DNA of 18,097 nt from a bacterium (lineage in GTDB: Bacteria > Chloroflexota > Dormibacteria > UBA8260 > Bog-877): the NCBI GenBank assembly GCA_021817185.1, contig JAKAVU010000016.1, positions 1 to 18,097 of the forward strand, read 5' to 3'. Position 1 is the first letter of the stretch. Each line of letters starts with the position of its first letter. Position numbers and translations under genes: made by a program. This document shows positions 6,599-12,910 of the stretch, piece by piece. The notes under the pieces were generated by a model. That model was not told where the DNA came from. It saw only the letters and a list, made by a program, of their open reading frames with translations, and did no database searches.

Positions 6599-8149
6599 TC
6601 ACGTCGTGCCATCCGGTCTCAGCCAGCTCGCGAAGGGCCGGGTGCGCTCTGGGTCGATGAGCCGTATCTGCTGGGGCTCGCCGGCCCCGATGAGGGCCCA
6701 GGCGGAGCCCGGGTACCCGCCGCGCCAGGCGGAGGCGGGGAGGTGGGGCTGCTCCAGAAAGCTCTGGGAGGAGCTCTCGGTCTCGTCGTCATGGCGCTGC
6801 CCGTGGCGCTTGGTGCGGGAGGTGGTGGTCGTGGTGAGTGGGACCAGGTGGCGGCCCACCAGGGTCTCCAGCTGCTGCAGGGTGTCGGCGTCGGCGTAGC
6901 CGGGGAGGACCACCTTGGCCCCGGCCAGGGTGAGGAAACTCTGGGCTCCGGAGGAGGTCCAGCGGGCGGCGGCCTGGCGGAGGTCCTGCATGGCGATCAG
7001 GGTGACCAGGTTGCGTCCGCCGCCCTCGGCGAGCAGCCGGGGGAGGCCGGGCAGGGGGCAGATGGTGGCCACCTCGTCCAGGGCCAGCAGCCAGGGGATG
7101 GGCAGGGCGCCGGTGTGATCGGAGATGCGCAGGGCGGTGAGGCGCAGCTCCTCCACCAGGCCCACCACCAGAGGGGCGCCGTCGGTGGCGGCGTCGGAGG
7201 GGGATACGACGTAGACGGTGTTGGGGCCGGCGAGGAACTCCTCGGGGTCGAAGGGGTGCTCGGGGGCGGCGTCGGCGGCCTGGCAGACCCTGGTGGTGTC
7301 GAAGGGGGAGAGCATCCCCTGCAGGGCCGACCAGATGCTGCCGCGCTCGCGGTCGGGGGTGCGCAGCAGCCCCTGGAGGACCGCTCCGGCGGCCTGGCTC
7401 TCAGCCTTCTGGCAGATCGCCTGGGCGGGCTCGGCGCGCTGGGCGTGGGCCCAGGCGCAGACGGTGGCCAGGGAGCGGCCGTCCAGGGCGGCGGCGTGGA
7501 GGAGGACGGCGCCGAGCTGGGTGGCCCTGATGCGCCAGTGGGTGGCCTCTTCCACGCCCCGGCCGGTGTCGACCGCGAGCGCCTCCGCCCGCTGGCGGGC
7601 GGTGTCCCAGTCGGAGCAGCCGCGCAGGGGAGACCAGACCAGGCCCCGGACTCCCTCGGGCAGGGGGTCGACGGTGACCAGGGGGTCGAAGAGCCAGACG
7701 GTCCCCCGCCGGGCGCGCCAGGCGCAGGTGGCGTCCAGGACGTCGCGGCGGGTGGAGGTGACCAGGACGGGTCCCTCCCAGGCGGCGACGTTGGGGATGA
7801 TGATGCCCCTGGTCTTGCCGCTGCGGGGAGGGCCGAGGGCCAGGGCCGCCACCTGGGGCGGGGCGCTGACCCAGTCGCCGTAGGCCCTGCCGCAGCAGAT
7901 CCGGAAGGAGGGAGGGGGGCCGGGAGGAGGAGCCAGGGGCAGCGGCCAGTGCCAGCCGTACCGCCACCAGAGCCGCCGAGCCCGGGGGAGGAGCCACCAG
8001 CCGAGCAGCGTGAGGACGATCCAGGTGATGATCTCGGAGACGGAGCCGATGTGGACCCACCAGCCGAGCAGGGCCACCCAGGCGAGGATCAGCAGCCAGC
8101 CGGCGGCTCTGGTGGCGACCGGCCCCCAGCGGCCCTGGAGCCGGCTCAT
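6599..8149 (-). CDS. VirD4/TraG-type coupling protein (T4CP)
   Basis: The 516-residue inner-membrane ATPase would dock the relaxase-DNA complex to a type IV secretion channel. Two N-terminal membrane helices (about 17-33 and 37-55) are followed by the Walker A box GPPRSGKT (106-113) and a Walker B LLALDE (354-359) in an IPWLLALDEVATICPL context typical of TraG/TrwB/VirD4 proteins. A conserved AEGGGRN stretch (374-380) comes next. The C-terminal region has a Thr/Ser/Arg-rich low-complexity insert (about 434-460). The ATG start overlaps the stop of the upstream DUF4913 gene (ATGA), so the two are probably co-translated. Its usual VirB4 and channel partners are not in this window. Confidence 0.93.
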   Translation of the reverse strand: MSRLQGRWGPVATRAAGWLLILAWVALLGWWVHIGSVSEIITWIVLTLLGWWLLPRARRLWWRYGWHWPLPLAPPPGPPPSFRICCGRAYGDWVSAPPQVAALALGPPRSGKTRGIIIPNVAAWEGPVLVTSTRRDVLDATCAWRARRGTVWLFDPLVTVDPLPEGVRGLVWSPLRGCSDWDTARQRAEALAVDTGRGVEEATHWRIRATQLGAVLLHAAALDGRSLATVCAWAHAQRAEPAQAICQKAESQAAGAVLQGLLRTPDRERGSIWSALQGMLSPFDTTRVCQAADAAPEHPFDPEEFLAGPNTVYVVSPSDAATDGAPLVVGLVEELRLTALRISDHTGALPIPWLLALDEVATICPLPGLPRLLAEGGGRNLVTLIAMQDLRQAAARWTSSGAQSFLTLAGAKVVLPGYADADTLQQLETLVGRHLVPLTTTTTSRTKRHGQRHDDETESSSQSFLEQPHLPASAWRGGYPGSAWALIGAGEPQQIRLIDPERTRPFASWLRPDGTT

Positions 8150-8598
8150 GGCGGGGTCGGCCGAGGACGACGCGCTCGTGGCGCCGGCGGGGGATGCTCG
8201 GCCCGCTCTCGCACCAGGGCCTTCACGAAGGCGCCGAACTCGGGGATGGGGACGGGGTCGTCCCAGGGGGCGTCCGGCGGCGGGTGCCGGCCCTCATGTG
8301 CGAGGCACGGCTCCCAGTCCCGCTGCAGGGCGGCCACGCCCACCACCCACCAGTCGGCGGCATCCCTCGGGTGGGCATCGGGCGCATAGGCGCGGGCCCT
8401 CCAGGCAAGCAGGGCTGCCAGCCGGTGGACCAGCCAGCCATGGGTGTACCAGCAGGCGGGCGCCGGGATGTCCTGGGCCCCAAGCCAGGCGACGAAGGCC
8501 TGCAGGTCGGCGTACCGCTGGGCGAGCTGGCCGGCGGGGCAGCGCTCGAGGTCCCAGGGGGAGTTGATTTGAGTCTCTGAGTCTGACTGGCGCGCCAT
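8146..8598 (-). CDS. DUF4913-like protein
   Basis: A 150-residue protein with the pattern I associate with DUF4913, found beside coupling proteins in actinobacterial mobile elements: a Trp near FVAWL (36-40), CWYTHGWLVHRLAALLAW (49-66), a central WW (83-84), then WEPCLAHEG (95-103). The conserved Trp, Cys and His residues suggest a small structural or metal-binding fold; the molecular role is unknown. The start is well set by GGAGGT eight bases upstream of the ATG at 8598. It overlaps the coupling-protein start by four bases, implying joint expression and probably a role in transfer. The last 25 residues are Pro/Arg-rich. Confidence 0.75.
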   Translation of the reverse strand: MARQSDSETQINSPWDLERCPAGQLAQRYADLQAFVAWLGAQDIPAPACWYTHGWLVHRLAALLAWRARAYAPDAHPRDAADWWVVGVAALQRDWEPCLAHEGRHPPPDAPWDDPVPIPEFGAFVKALVRERAEHPPPAPRARRPRPTPP

Positions 8599-8698
8599 GC
8601 GGTCTTACCTCCATGCCAGGGGCAGGACGGGGAAGGAACCCTAAGAGAGAGGAGGGGAGTCGATCAGAGGCTATGCCAACAGGGTCGTGGCGTGGTGC

Positions 8699-8704
8699 TA
8701 TAGT
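8699..8704 (+). promoter_or_regulatory. candidate -10 box for the antitoxin-like/YbjN operon
   Basis: TATAGT lies about 95 bp upstream of the GTG at 8800, within the 201-bp divergent gap 8599-8799. A -35 is not obvious. The leader between it and the gene contains an imperfect inverted repeat at 8742-8762 (AAGG-CCCC / GGGG-CCTT), which could be an operator or attenuator. I could not place a promoter for the opposing DUF4913 gene. Confidence 0.35.
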
Positions 8705-8799
8705 CTGGGCTTCGATTTCTGCGATTAGCTTCCAGCCAGCGAAGGTGCCCCTGGGGTTCCTTCAGTGTGGTTCGGCACAGGCACGGAGGAGGTGTACTA

Positions 8800-9582
8800 G
8801 TGGAAGCGCAAGGGGAAGGGTCTGACAACGACGTCGTCGGGCCAGCCGCCGACCGGCTCCTGGAGCTTAGACAGTTGGCTGACGCTCTCCGCGGCAGGTC
8901 AGAGAGTGCGGTCCTGGAGGTGGATGGTGTTGCCTACAAAGCTCCGTTGGCGCTTGAAGTGCTGCGTCAGGGTGCTGACTGGCTGTCGAGGGGGCTGGCT
9001 GTCTCTGTGGAGCCCTACCGATCGGTACTCACCACCCAGCGAGCGGCAGACTTCCTGCATGTCTCCCGGCCCTACCTAATCGAACTCATAGAGAGGGGTG
9101 ACATTCCACTCGACCAGCAGACTGTCGGGGGCCACCGTCGCGTCAAACTTGCTGATGTGGTGGCCTACGGGCGCAAGCTCAGAGCGGAAGCCGAGGCTCA
9201 TCAGCGACGGATTGCCCGAGTCCTCTTGAGAGAACGGCTCTCTCGGCAGATCGAAGCTCTTAGAGAGCGTGTGCCCTCTGAGCGCGGCGCACTTGTCCAG
9301 CCTACTTCCGGCAGACGCGCGCCGTCGGTGATGGAGCAGGCGGTCTCGACCGAACTGGCCAACACACCTATCCTCACCCCGCTGCATGATCGAGGCACGG
9401 CACCATCGCCAGAAAAGGGACCATTGAGCGAAATCGAGTCCCTCCACGCTTCCATCGAGGATGCCCACAACACACATCAGACTTTGACGAAGCACTATCG
9501 GACTGGGGGCGGTACACCGCGCGACCAAGAGAGGTCGGTGGCCAATGGCCAGGACAGAATGCGGGAGCTAGTCGGTGCCTGA
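8800..9582 (+). CDS. antitoxin-like excisionase-type helix-turn-helix protein
   Basis: The GTG at 8800 is chosen because GGAGGAGGT lies six bases upstream; the frame is open back to 8767 without such a site. The 260-residue protein has a region (about 15-75) with a helical part and a strand-like LAVSVEPYRSVL, then an excisionase/MerR-type helix-turn-helix at about 77-125 (LTTQRAADFLHVSRPYLIEL, then RRVKLADVVAY). This layout is familiar from antitoxins encoded next to PIN-domain toxins in actinobacteria. Here no PIN gene follows; instead the stop overlaps the start of a YbjN-like gene. A polar C-terminal extension of about 120 residues is longer than usual for such antitoxins and could hold a second binding surface. 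DNA binding is likely; antitoxin function is inferred. Confidence 0.82.
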   Translation: MEAQGEGSDNDVVGPAADRLLELRQLADALRGRSESAVLEVDGVAYKAPLALEVLRQGADWLSRGLAVSVEPYRSVLTTQRAADFLHVSRPYLIELIERGDIPLDQQTVGGHRRVKLADVVAYGRKLRAEAEAHQRRIARVLLRERLSRQIEALRERVPSERGALVQPTSGRRAPSVMEQAVSTELANTPILTPLHDRGTAPSPEKGPLSEIESLHASIEDAHNTHQTLTKHYRTGGGTPRDQERSVANGQDRMRELVGA

Positions 9583-10075
9583 AGCGAGTATCCCGCAAGG
9601 GACGCCAGAATTTGAGGTCAGGCCGCTGGGCCGCGACATGGTACTGGCTTTTCTAAAGAAGGACGACCTCCGCTTCCTAACGGATGAAGTTGGCGACTTC
9701 TTGCTCATCTTTGAAGGGGACGCCAAGCAAGAGATTCCTGAGCTGAACGTTTGGCTGACTGTCGCGAGTCAGCCAACCCCGGTATACAGTATCCGTGCGT
9801 CAGCGCCAGCTCCACCAGGGCCCAGCTTTAGCGAATGGTGTCACATTACAAATGCATATTGCGCACAAAAGCGGTGGCCGTCTGTGTACGTACAGAACGA
9901 GAAATCGGGCCTGCGCCTCCACTTGGAGCAGCATTTCAACCTGGGCGCAGGGGTACACCAGGAACTCCTCGACAGTTTGACACGGAGCACTTTTGCGAGC
10001 ATATGGAACTTCTTCATATGGTGGCACGACCAAAAGGATGACCTCAAAGGTGAGGCGTCAGGTGAGGACACATAG
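9575..10075 (+). CDS. YbjN-like protein
   Basis: This 166-residue protein begins at a GTG that overlaps the preceding gene by eight bases, with GGGAG just upstream. It resembles the YbjN family: a GDFLLIFEGD strand segment (40-49), an ISRAS/PS-type middle, a SEWCHITNAYCAQKRWPSVY segment (about 85-104) and LRLHLEQHFNLGAGV (113-127) before a C-terminal helix with WNFFIWW. YbjN proteins share the alpha/beta fold of type III secretion chaperones and act as stress-related regulators or binding adaptors; they have no known catalytic site. Overlap with the helix-turn-helix gene suggests the two products work together. Codon use is less GC-biased here than in the backbone, consistent with separate acquisition. 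Assignment is by motif pattern only. Confidence 0.7.
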   Translation: MPEASIPQGTPEFEVRPLGRDMVLAFLKKDDLRFLTDEVGDFLLIFEGDAKQEIPELNVWLTVASQPTPVYSIRASAPAPPGPSFSEWCHITNAYCAQKRWPSVYVQNEKSGLRLHLEQHFNLGAGVHQELLDSLTRSTFASIWNFFIWWHDQKDDLKGEASGEDT

Positions 10076-10080
10076 AGAGG

Positions 10081-10095
10081 CGTGCCTGAGGCACG
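10081..10095. terminator. hairpin between convergent genes
   Basis: CGTGCC-TGA-GGCACG forms a perfect 6-bp stem in the 39-bp gap between the convergent YbjN gene and the minus-strand gene at 10115. A second short stem, GCCGA-C-TCGGC, follows. There is no T-run, so this would be a weak bidirectional terminator. Confidence 0.4.
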
Positions 10096-10114
10096 GTGGT
10101 GGCCGACTCGGCTG

Positions 10115-10690
10115 TCACTTGATCTGGGAGAAGACCCGCAGTCTGCGGACATATTCATCTGATGGCTGACTTGAACTGTTAGCGAAAGCCTCCAGCTCCT
10201 GAAGTAGGTTCTCCAACCGGTCGTATTCCGCTCCGTGCTCGCTGTAGAGGGCGAGGTCTTTCCTTTCAGCGTGAAGCTGCGCTATTAGCTTCTGCACGCC
10301 AGCGATCCCACTTTCATCGAATCCGCCAGGGCCCACCTCTCTTGCCAACTTCAGCGCATCGCGAGCGAGATCGCGAAGAACGCCATGGGTTCCCTCGCGA
10401 CTCTCCTCAAACTTTGAAAGCTTCACGACCCCTACGCCAACGAGGGAAATAGCCGCAGAGAGTACACGGGAGTCGGGGATTGTGACACCGAACCCGGAGA
10501 GCCGGCTAGGATCGGCGACGAGACTGGCAATCCCACCGACGAACATAGCTGCCCCCGCGCCGAATAGAGCACGCGCCGAGAATGTCCCACGTGGGGGCCA
10601 GCCCAGGAGACCATGGAGGACACGTCGCACCTTTTCTTCCAAGAGCCCGTGTGATTTGGTTCCGGGCATGATGACACACGCGCTGGCCAC
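10115..10690 (-). CDS. unknown protein with two predicted membrane helices
   Basis: I do not recognise this 191-residue protein. After a basic N-terminus it has two hydrophobic segments, about 41-59 (ALFGAGAAMFVGGIASLVA) and 74-90, separated by a short Pro/Asp loop, so it may form a membrane hairpin. The C-terminal 100 residues are hydrophilic and helical (Glu/Arg/Leu-rich, about 93-175) and could be cytoplasmic with coiled-coil character. The GTG at 10690 and an ATG at 10669 are both possible starts; neither has a good ribosome site. It is convergent with the YbjN gene and divergent from the recombinase. Its 5' end lies next to the inverted repeat at 10700-10726, which could influence its promoter. 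It breaks the plus-strand run of the accessory arm. Confidence 0.65.
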   Translation of the reverse strand: MASACVIMPGTKSHGLLEEKVRRVLHGLLGWPPRGTFSARALFGAGAAMFVGGIASLVADPSRLSGFGVTIPDSRVLSAAISLVGVGVVKLSKFEESREGTHGVLRDLARDALKLAREVGPGGFDESGIAGVQKLIAQLHAERKDLALYSEHGAEYDRLENLLQELEAFANSSSQPSDEYVRRLRVFSQIK

Positions 10691-10699
10691 ATGCCGCTG

Positions 10700-10726
10700 T
10701 GTCCGATAATCTTCACTTATCGGACA
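10700..10726. repeat. dif-like inverted repeat; candidate recombinase core site
   Basis: TGTCCGATAA and TTATCGGACA are perfect 10-bp inverted arms around a 7-bp spacer, 22 bp upstream of the tyrosine recombinase. The inner ends read ATAA-N7-TTAT, matching the inner ends of bacterial dif sites (ATAA-N6-TTAT). Arm and spacer lengths fit a tyrosine-recombinase core. It may be the crossover site for dimer resolution or integration, or alternatively an operator for the divergent genes. Confidence 0.6.
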
Positions 10727-10748
10727 GTGATTCCGCTACCATCCAGGG

Positions 10749-11807
10749 GTGCCGAGGAAACCCCGCAGGACCGGCCCTAAGCCCCCGGACCCGCTCGCCC
10801 GGGCGATCGTCCTGGCCGCCCAGCAGGCGGTGGTGGCGGCGCGCCGCCGCGAGCCGGCGGAGCTGGCGCTTGCCGGGGCGGGCAGCGCCGCCCGCGACTA
10901 CGCCGAGGCCTCCCGCAGCCCCGCCACCCGCCGCGCCTACCGGACCGCGTGGCGGCTCTTCACGGAGTGGTGCGCAGGCCCGGAGGCGCCACCGGGGACC
11001 CAGCCCCTCCCGGCCAGCCCGGCCCTGGTGGCCGCCTACGCCGCGCGCCTGGCCCAGCTGGGGCGCCGGCCCAGCACGGTCGCCCAGGCGCTGGCCGCCA
11101 TCTCCGTCGCCCACCAGGCGGCGGGACATCCATCGCCCACCAAGACGGCCGCTGTCCGGGCGGTGGTCGCCGGCGTCCGCCGGACCTACGGAGTGGCGAC
11201 GAGCGGCAAGACAGCGCTCGAGACCCCAGCCCTGCGGGCAGCCCTCGCCGCCATCCCCGAGGGCACCAGCCGGGGGATCCGCGACCGGGCGATGCTGCTG
11301 CTCGGCTTCGCCGGCGGCTTCCGGCGCTCCGAGCTCGCCGGCCTGGACGTCGAGGACCTGGAGCTGGTCCCCGAGGGGCTGCGGATCCGCCTGCGCCGGT
11401 CCAAGACCGACCAGGAGGGCCGGGGCCGGCTGGTAGGCATCCCTTGGGGCCTCCACGGGGAGACCTGCCCGGTGCGGGCCGTCCAGGCCTGGGTGGAGGC
11501 GGCCGCCATCTCGGCAGGGCCCCTCTTCCGCACCGTGGACCGGGCCGGCCGGATACTGTCGCTGCGCTGCTCCGAGCGGGCGGTGGCCCGGGCCGTGCAG
11601 CGGGCGGTGCGCGCGAGCGGCGGGGACCCCGGGAGGGTCGGTGCCCACAGCCTCCGCTCCGGCTTCGTGACCTCGGCCGCCAGGGCCGGGGCCCCCACCT
11701 GGGCCATCCAGCTCCAGACCGGCCACCGCTCCCTCGCCCAGCTCCACAACTACGTCCGCCCCGCCACCCTCTTCCAGGAGAACGCCGCCAGGTACGTGGG
11801 GCTGTAG
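10749..11807 (+). CDS. tyrosine recombinase / site-specific integrase
   Basis: The 352-residue protein has an N-terminal SAM-like core-binding domain (about 50-150; SPATRRAYRTAWRLFTEWC) and a C-terminal catalytic domain (about 160-352). The full catalytic set is visible: R192 in GFRRSEL, K219 in RRSKTDQEG, H300 and R303 in AHSLRSGF, H326 in TGHRS, and the nucleophile Y335 in NYVRPATLFQENAA. It probably resolves plasmid multimers or integrates the element, acting on the inverted repeat just upstream. The GTG start has only a weak CAGGGG before it, and a -10-like TACCAT (10736-10741) lies so close that the message may be leaderless. A decayed relative of its C-terminus lies at 15268-15411. Coding is very GC-rich, unlike the preceding genes. 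Confidence 0.93.
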   Translation: MPRKPRRTGPKPPDPLARAIVLAAQQAVVAARRREPAELALAGAGSAARDYAEASRSPATRRAYRTAWRLFTEWCAGPEAPPGTQPLPASPALVAAYAARLAQLGRRPSTVAQALAAISVAHQAAGHPSPTKTAAVRAVVAGVRRTYGVATSGKTALETPALRAALAAIPEGTSRGIRDRAMLLLGFAGGFRRSELAGLDVEDLELVPEGLRIRLRRSKTDQEGRGRLVGIPWGLHGETCPVRAVQAWVEAAAISAGPLFRTVDRAGRILSLRCSERAVARAVQRAVRASGGDPGRVGAHSLRSGFVTSAARAGAPTWAIQLQTGHRSLAQLHNYVRPATLFQENAARYVGL

Positions 11808-11904
11808 CCTCGCTTTGGTGTCTGCTGGAAGCGCCCCACGGGGATCGACCGTGAGCAGGGCAATGTGTAATTTCAGGGCTGGCTCGAACATCTGATCCGG
11901 GCCT

Positions 11905-11929
11905 CGGTGTGTATCGGTGTGGACGGTGT
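11905..11929. repeat. phased CGGTGT repeats; candidate operator
   Basis: CGGTGT occurs at 11905-11910, 11915-11920 and 11924-11929, spaced by 10 and 9 bp, about one helical turn. The cluster abuts the likely -35 of the following ribbon-helix-helix gene. Ribbon-helix-helix regulators commonly bind tandem short repeats, so autorepression is likely. The inference is from position and spacing. Confidence 0.5.
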
Positions 11930-11958
11930 TGCCGCCACACACTGCCCCTGGCTAGTCT
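11929..11958 (+). promoter_or_regulatory. promoter of the ribbon-helix-helix gene, near-leaderless
   Basis: TTGCCG (11929-11934) and TAGTCT (11953-11958) are separated by 18 bp and fit a -35/-10 pair. Transcription would begin about 5 bases before the ATG at 11970, and no ribosome site exists there, so translation is probably leaderless, as is common in actinobacteria. Confidence 0.5.
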
Positions 11959-11969
11959 GTATCCAAGCC

Positions 11970-12626
11970 ATGGACAGCAGCGCCAAGGAACCCACCGACC
12001 AGCGTGCCTTTCGGCTCAACATCACCGTCAAGCAGGAGACCAAGGGTCGCCTCGACGAGGCTCGAAATCGCCGGGGTGTCGAGATCAATGTCAGCCAGGT
12101 GTGTGACCGCGCAATCAATGCCGAGCTCGACCGCGCCGAGAATCCCGAACTCAGCGACCTCGTCGCTCGCCTGCGCGTCGAAAGCGACCGCCGCCGTGGC
12201 GTCCCCTACCGCCTTGGGCATGCCGAAGGCTCCAGGTGGGCTCGGGAGACCGGCAGCTGGGCGGAGGTCTGCATGTACAGCCGCATGGACGAGGCTGATG
12301 TGGTTCTCGGTGACATCAGGTGGACCTGGACCCAGGACGGTGAGCGCGTCAGCGGACTGGCCCTCGGTTTCACTGGTCGTTTCGGCGCCCCCGAGCAGGA
12401 CTATGCACGGAACAACCCGCACCGCTGGGGTGCGCCGTACTTCGTCGACAGCGACGGCCACCACGAGCAACGGCCACACCTCTGCGACCAGTACTGGAGG
12501 GGGTGGCTGGCCGGTGTGCGCGACGTGTTCGCTGAAGTCAGCACGGTACTGGAGCCCGTCGACAACCCAATCGGCGAGGATGTCCCTGCCTCCGGGGACA
12601 TCGACCCTGATGACATCCCCTTCTGA
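11970..12626 (+). CDS. ribbon-helix-helix N-terminal protein with unknown C-terminal domain
   Basis: The ATG at 11970 is preferred over an upstream start at 11907 because the promoter and operator-like repeats fill that upstream part. Residues about 12-50 of 218 (FRLNITVKQETKGRLDEA, then VEINVSQVCDRAINAEL) fit a ribbon-helix-helix DNA-binding domain. A linker helix follows, then a domain I do not recognise with RLGHAEGSRWARETGSW and several Trp-rich strands (IRWTWTQDG, YWRGWLAGV), ending in an acidic tail. It may be a plasmid regulator that recognises the repeats at 11905-11929 upstream of its own gene. It is followed by a hairpin and a separate promoter, so it seems monocistronic. The C-terminal part could be an effector or an oligomerization domain. 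Confidence 0.78.
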   Translation: MDSSAKEPTDQRAFRLNITVKQETKGRLDEARNRRGVEINVSQVCDRAINAELDRAENPELSDLVARLRVESDRRRGVPYRLGHAEGSRWARETGSWAEVCMYSRMDEADVVLGDIRWTWTQDGERVSGLALGFTGRFGAPEQDYARNNPHRWGAPYFVDSDGHHEQRPHLCDQYWRGWLAGVRDVFAEVSTVLEPVDNPIGEDVPASGDIDPDDIPF

Positions 12627-12630
12627 AGGC

Positions 12631-12659
12631 GGGCCTCATACCGTAAGCGGTACACGCCC
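12631..12659 (+). terminator. bulged hairpin after the ribbon-helix-helix gene
   Basis: Five bases after the stop, GGGC-(ctca)-TACCG-(taag)-CGGTA-(cac)-GCCC can fold into a stem with an internal loop. There is no T-tract, which is usual for terminators in GC-rich actinobacteria. It separates this gene from the next unit. Confidence 0.4.
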
Positions 12660-12728
12660 CGTCAGGGAGCTAGGGACCCAAGCCACCCGGCGCCCAGGCA
12701 AGGTTGAGTTTGTGAACAGGTCAATAAA

Positions 12729-12836
12729 GTGGGCGGGAAGAGTTCAGCTCCGGGGCCAGCCACGCAGTTGGCTGCTGTGCTGCTCCTGGTCTTGTGTGTG
12801 TGCTTCAAGCTTGGTCTCCTCACTGGCCTCACATAA
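12729..12836 (+). CDS. possible 35-residue membrane peptide
   Basis: A short frame from a GTG (12729) to TAA (12836) encodes 35 residues with one hydrophobic segment, LAAVLLLVLCVCFKLGLL (about 14-31), after a short polar N-terminus. An AGG eight bases upstream is a weak ribosome site. It lies in the otherwise empty 284-bp gap before the winged-helix gene. No family is recognised, and chance cannot be excluded. Confidence 0.25.
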   Translation: MGGKSSAPGPATQLAAVLLLVLCVCFKLGLLTGLT

Positions 12837-12897
12837 CTCCCGCTGGAACGACAAGTGGCCGGTGCTTACCGCCGCATTGGTCCTCCCTCGTATGTGT

Positions 12898-12903
12898 CAT
12901 AGT
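12898..12903 (+). promoter_or_regulatory. candidate -10 for the winged-helix gene (leaderless)
   Basis: CATAGT ends seven bases before the ATG at 12911, so a transcript would begin at or next to the start codon. TTGGTC at 12877-12882 is a possible -35, with a short 15-bp spacer. No ribosome site is present, consistent with leaderless translation. Confidence 0.4.
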
Positions 12904-12910
12904 GGCCGGC

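Noticed and set aside
6098..8389. 763-residue plus-strand frame
   Set aside because: It is antisense to the coupling protein and part of its neighbours, with Gly/Ala/Pro-rich low complexity caused by GC-rich third positions; no domain is visible.
10713..11942. 409-residue minus-strand frame opposite the recombinase
   Set aside because: It is a shadow of the recombinase, whose catalytic residues are all in place; the composition of the opposite frame is low-complexity.
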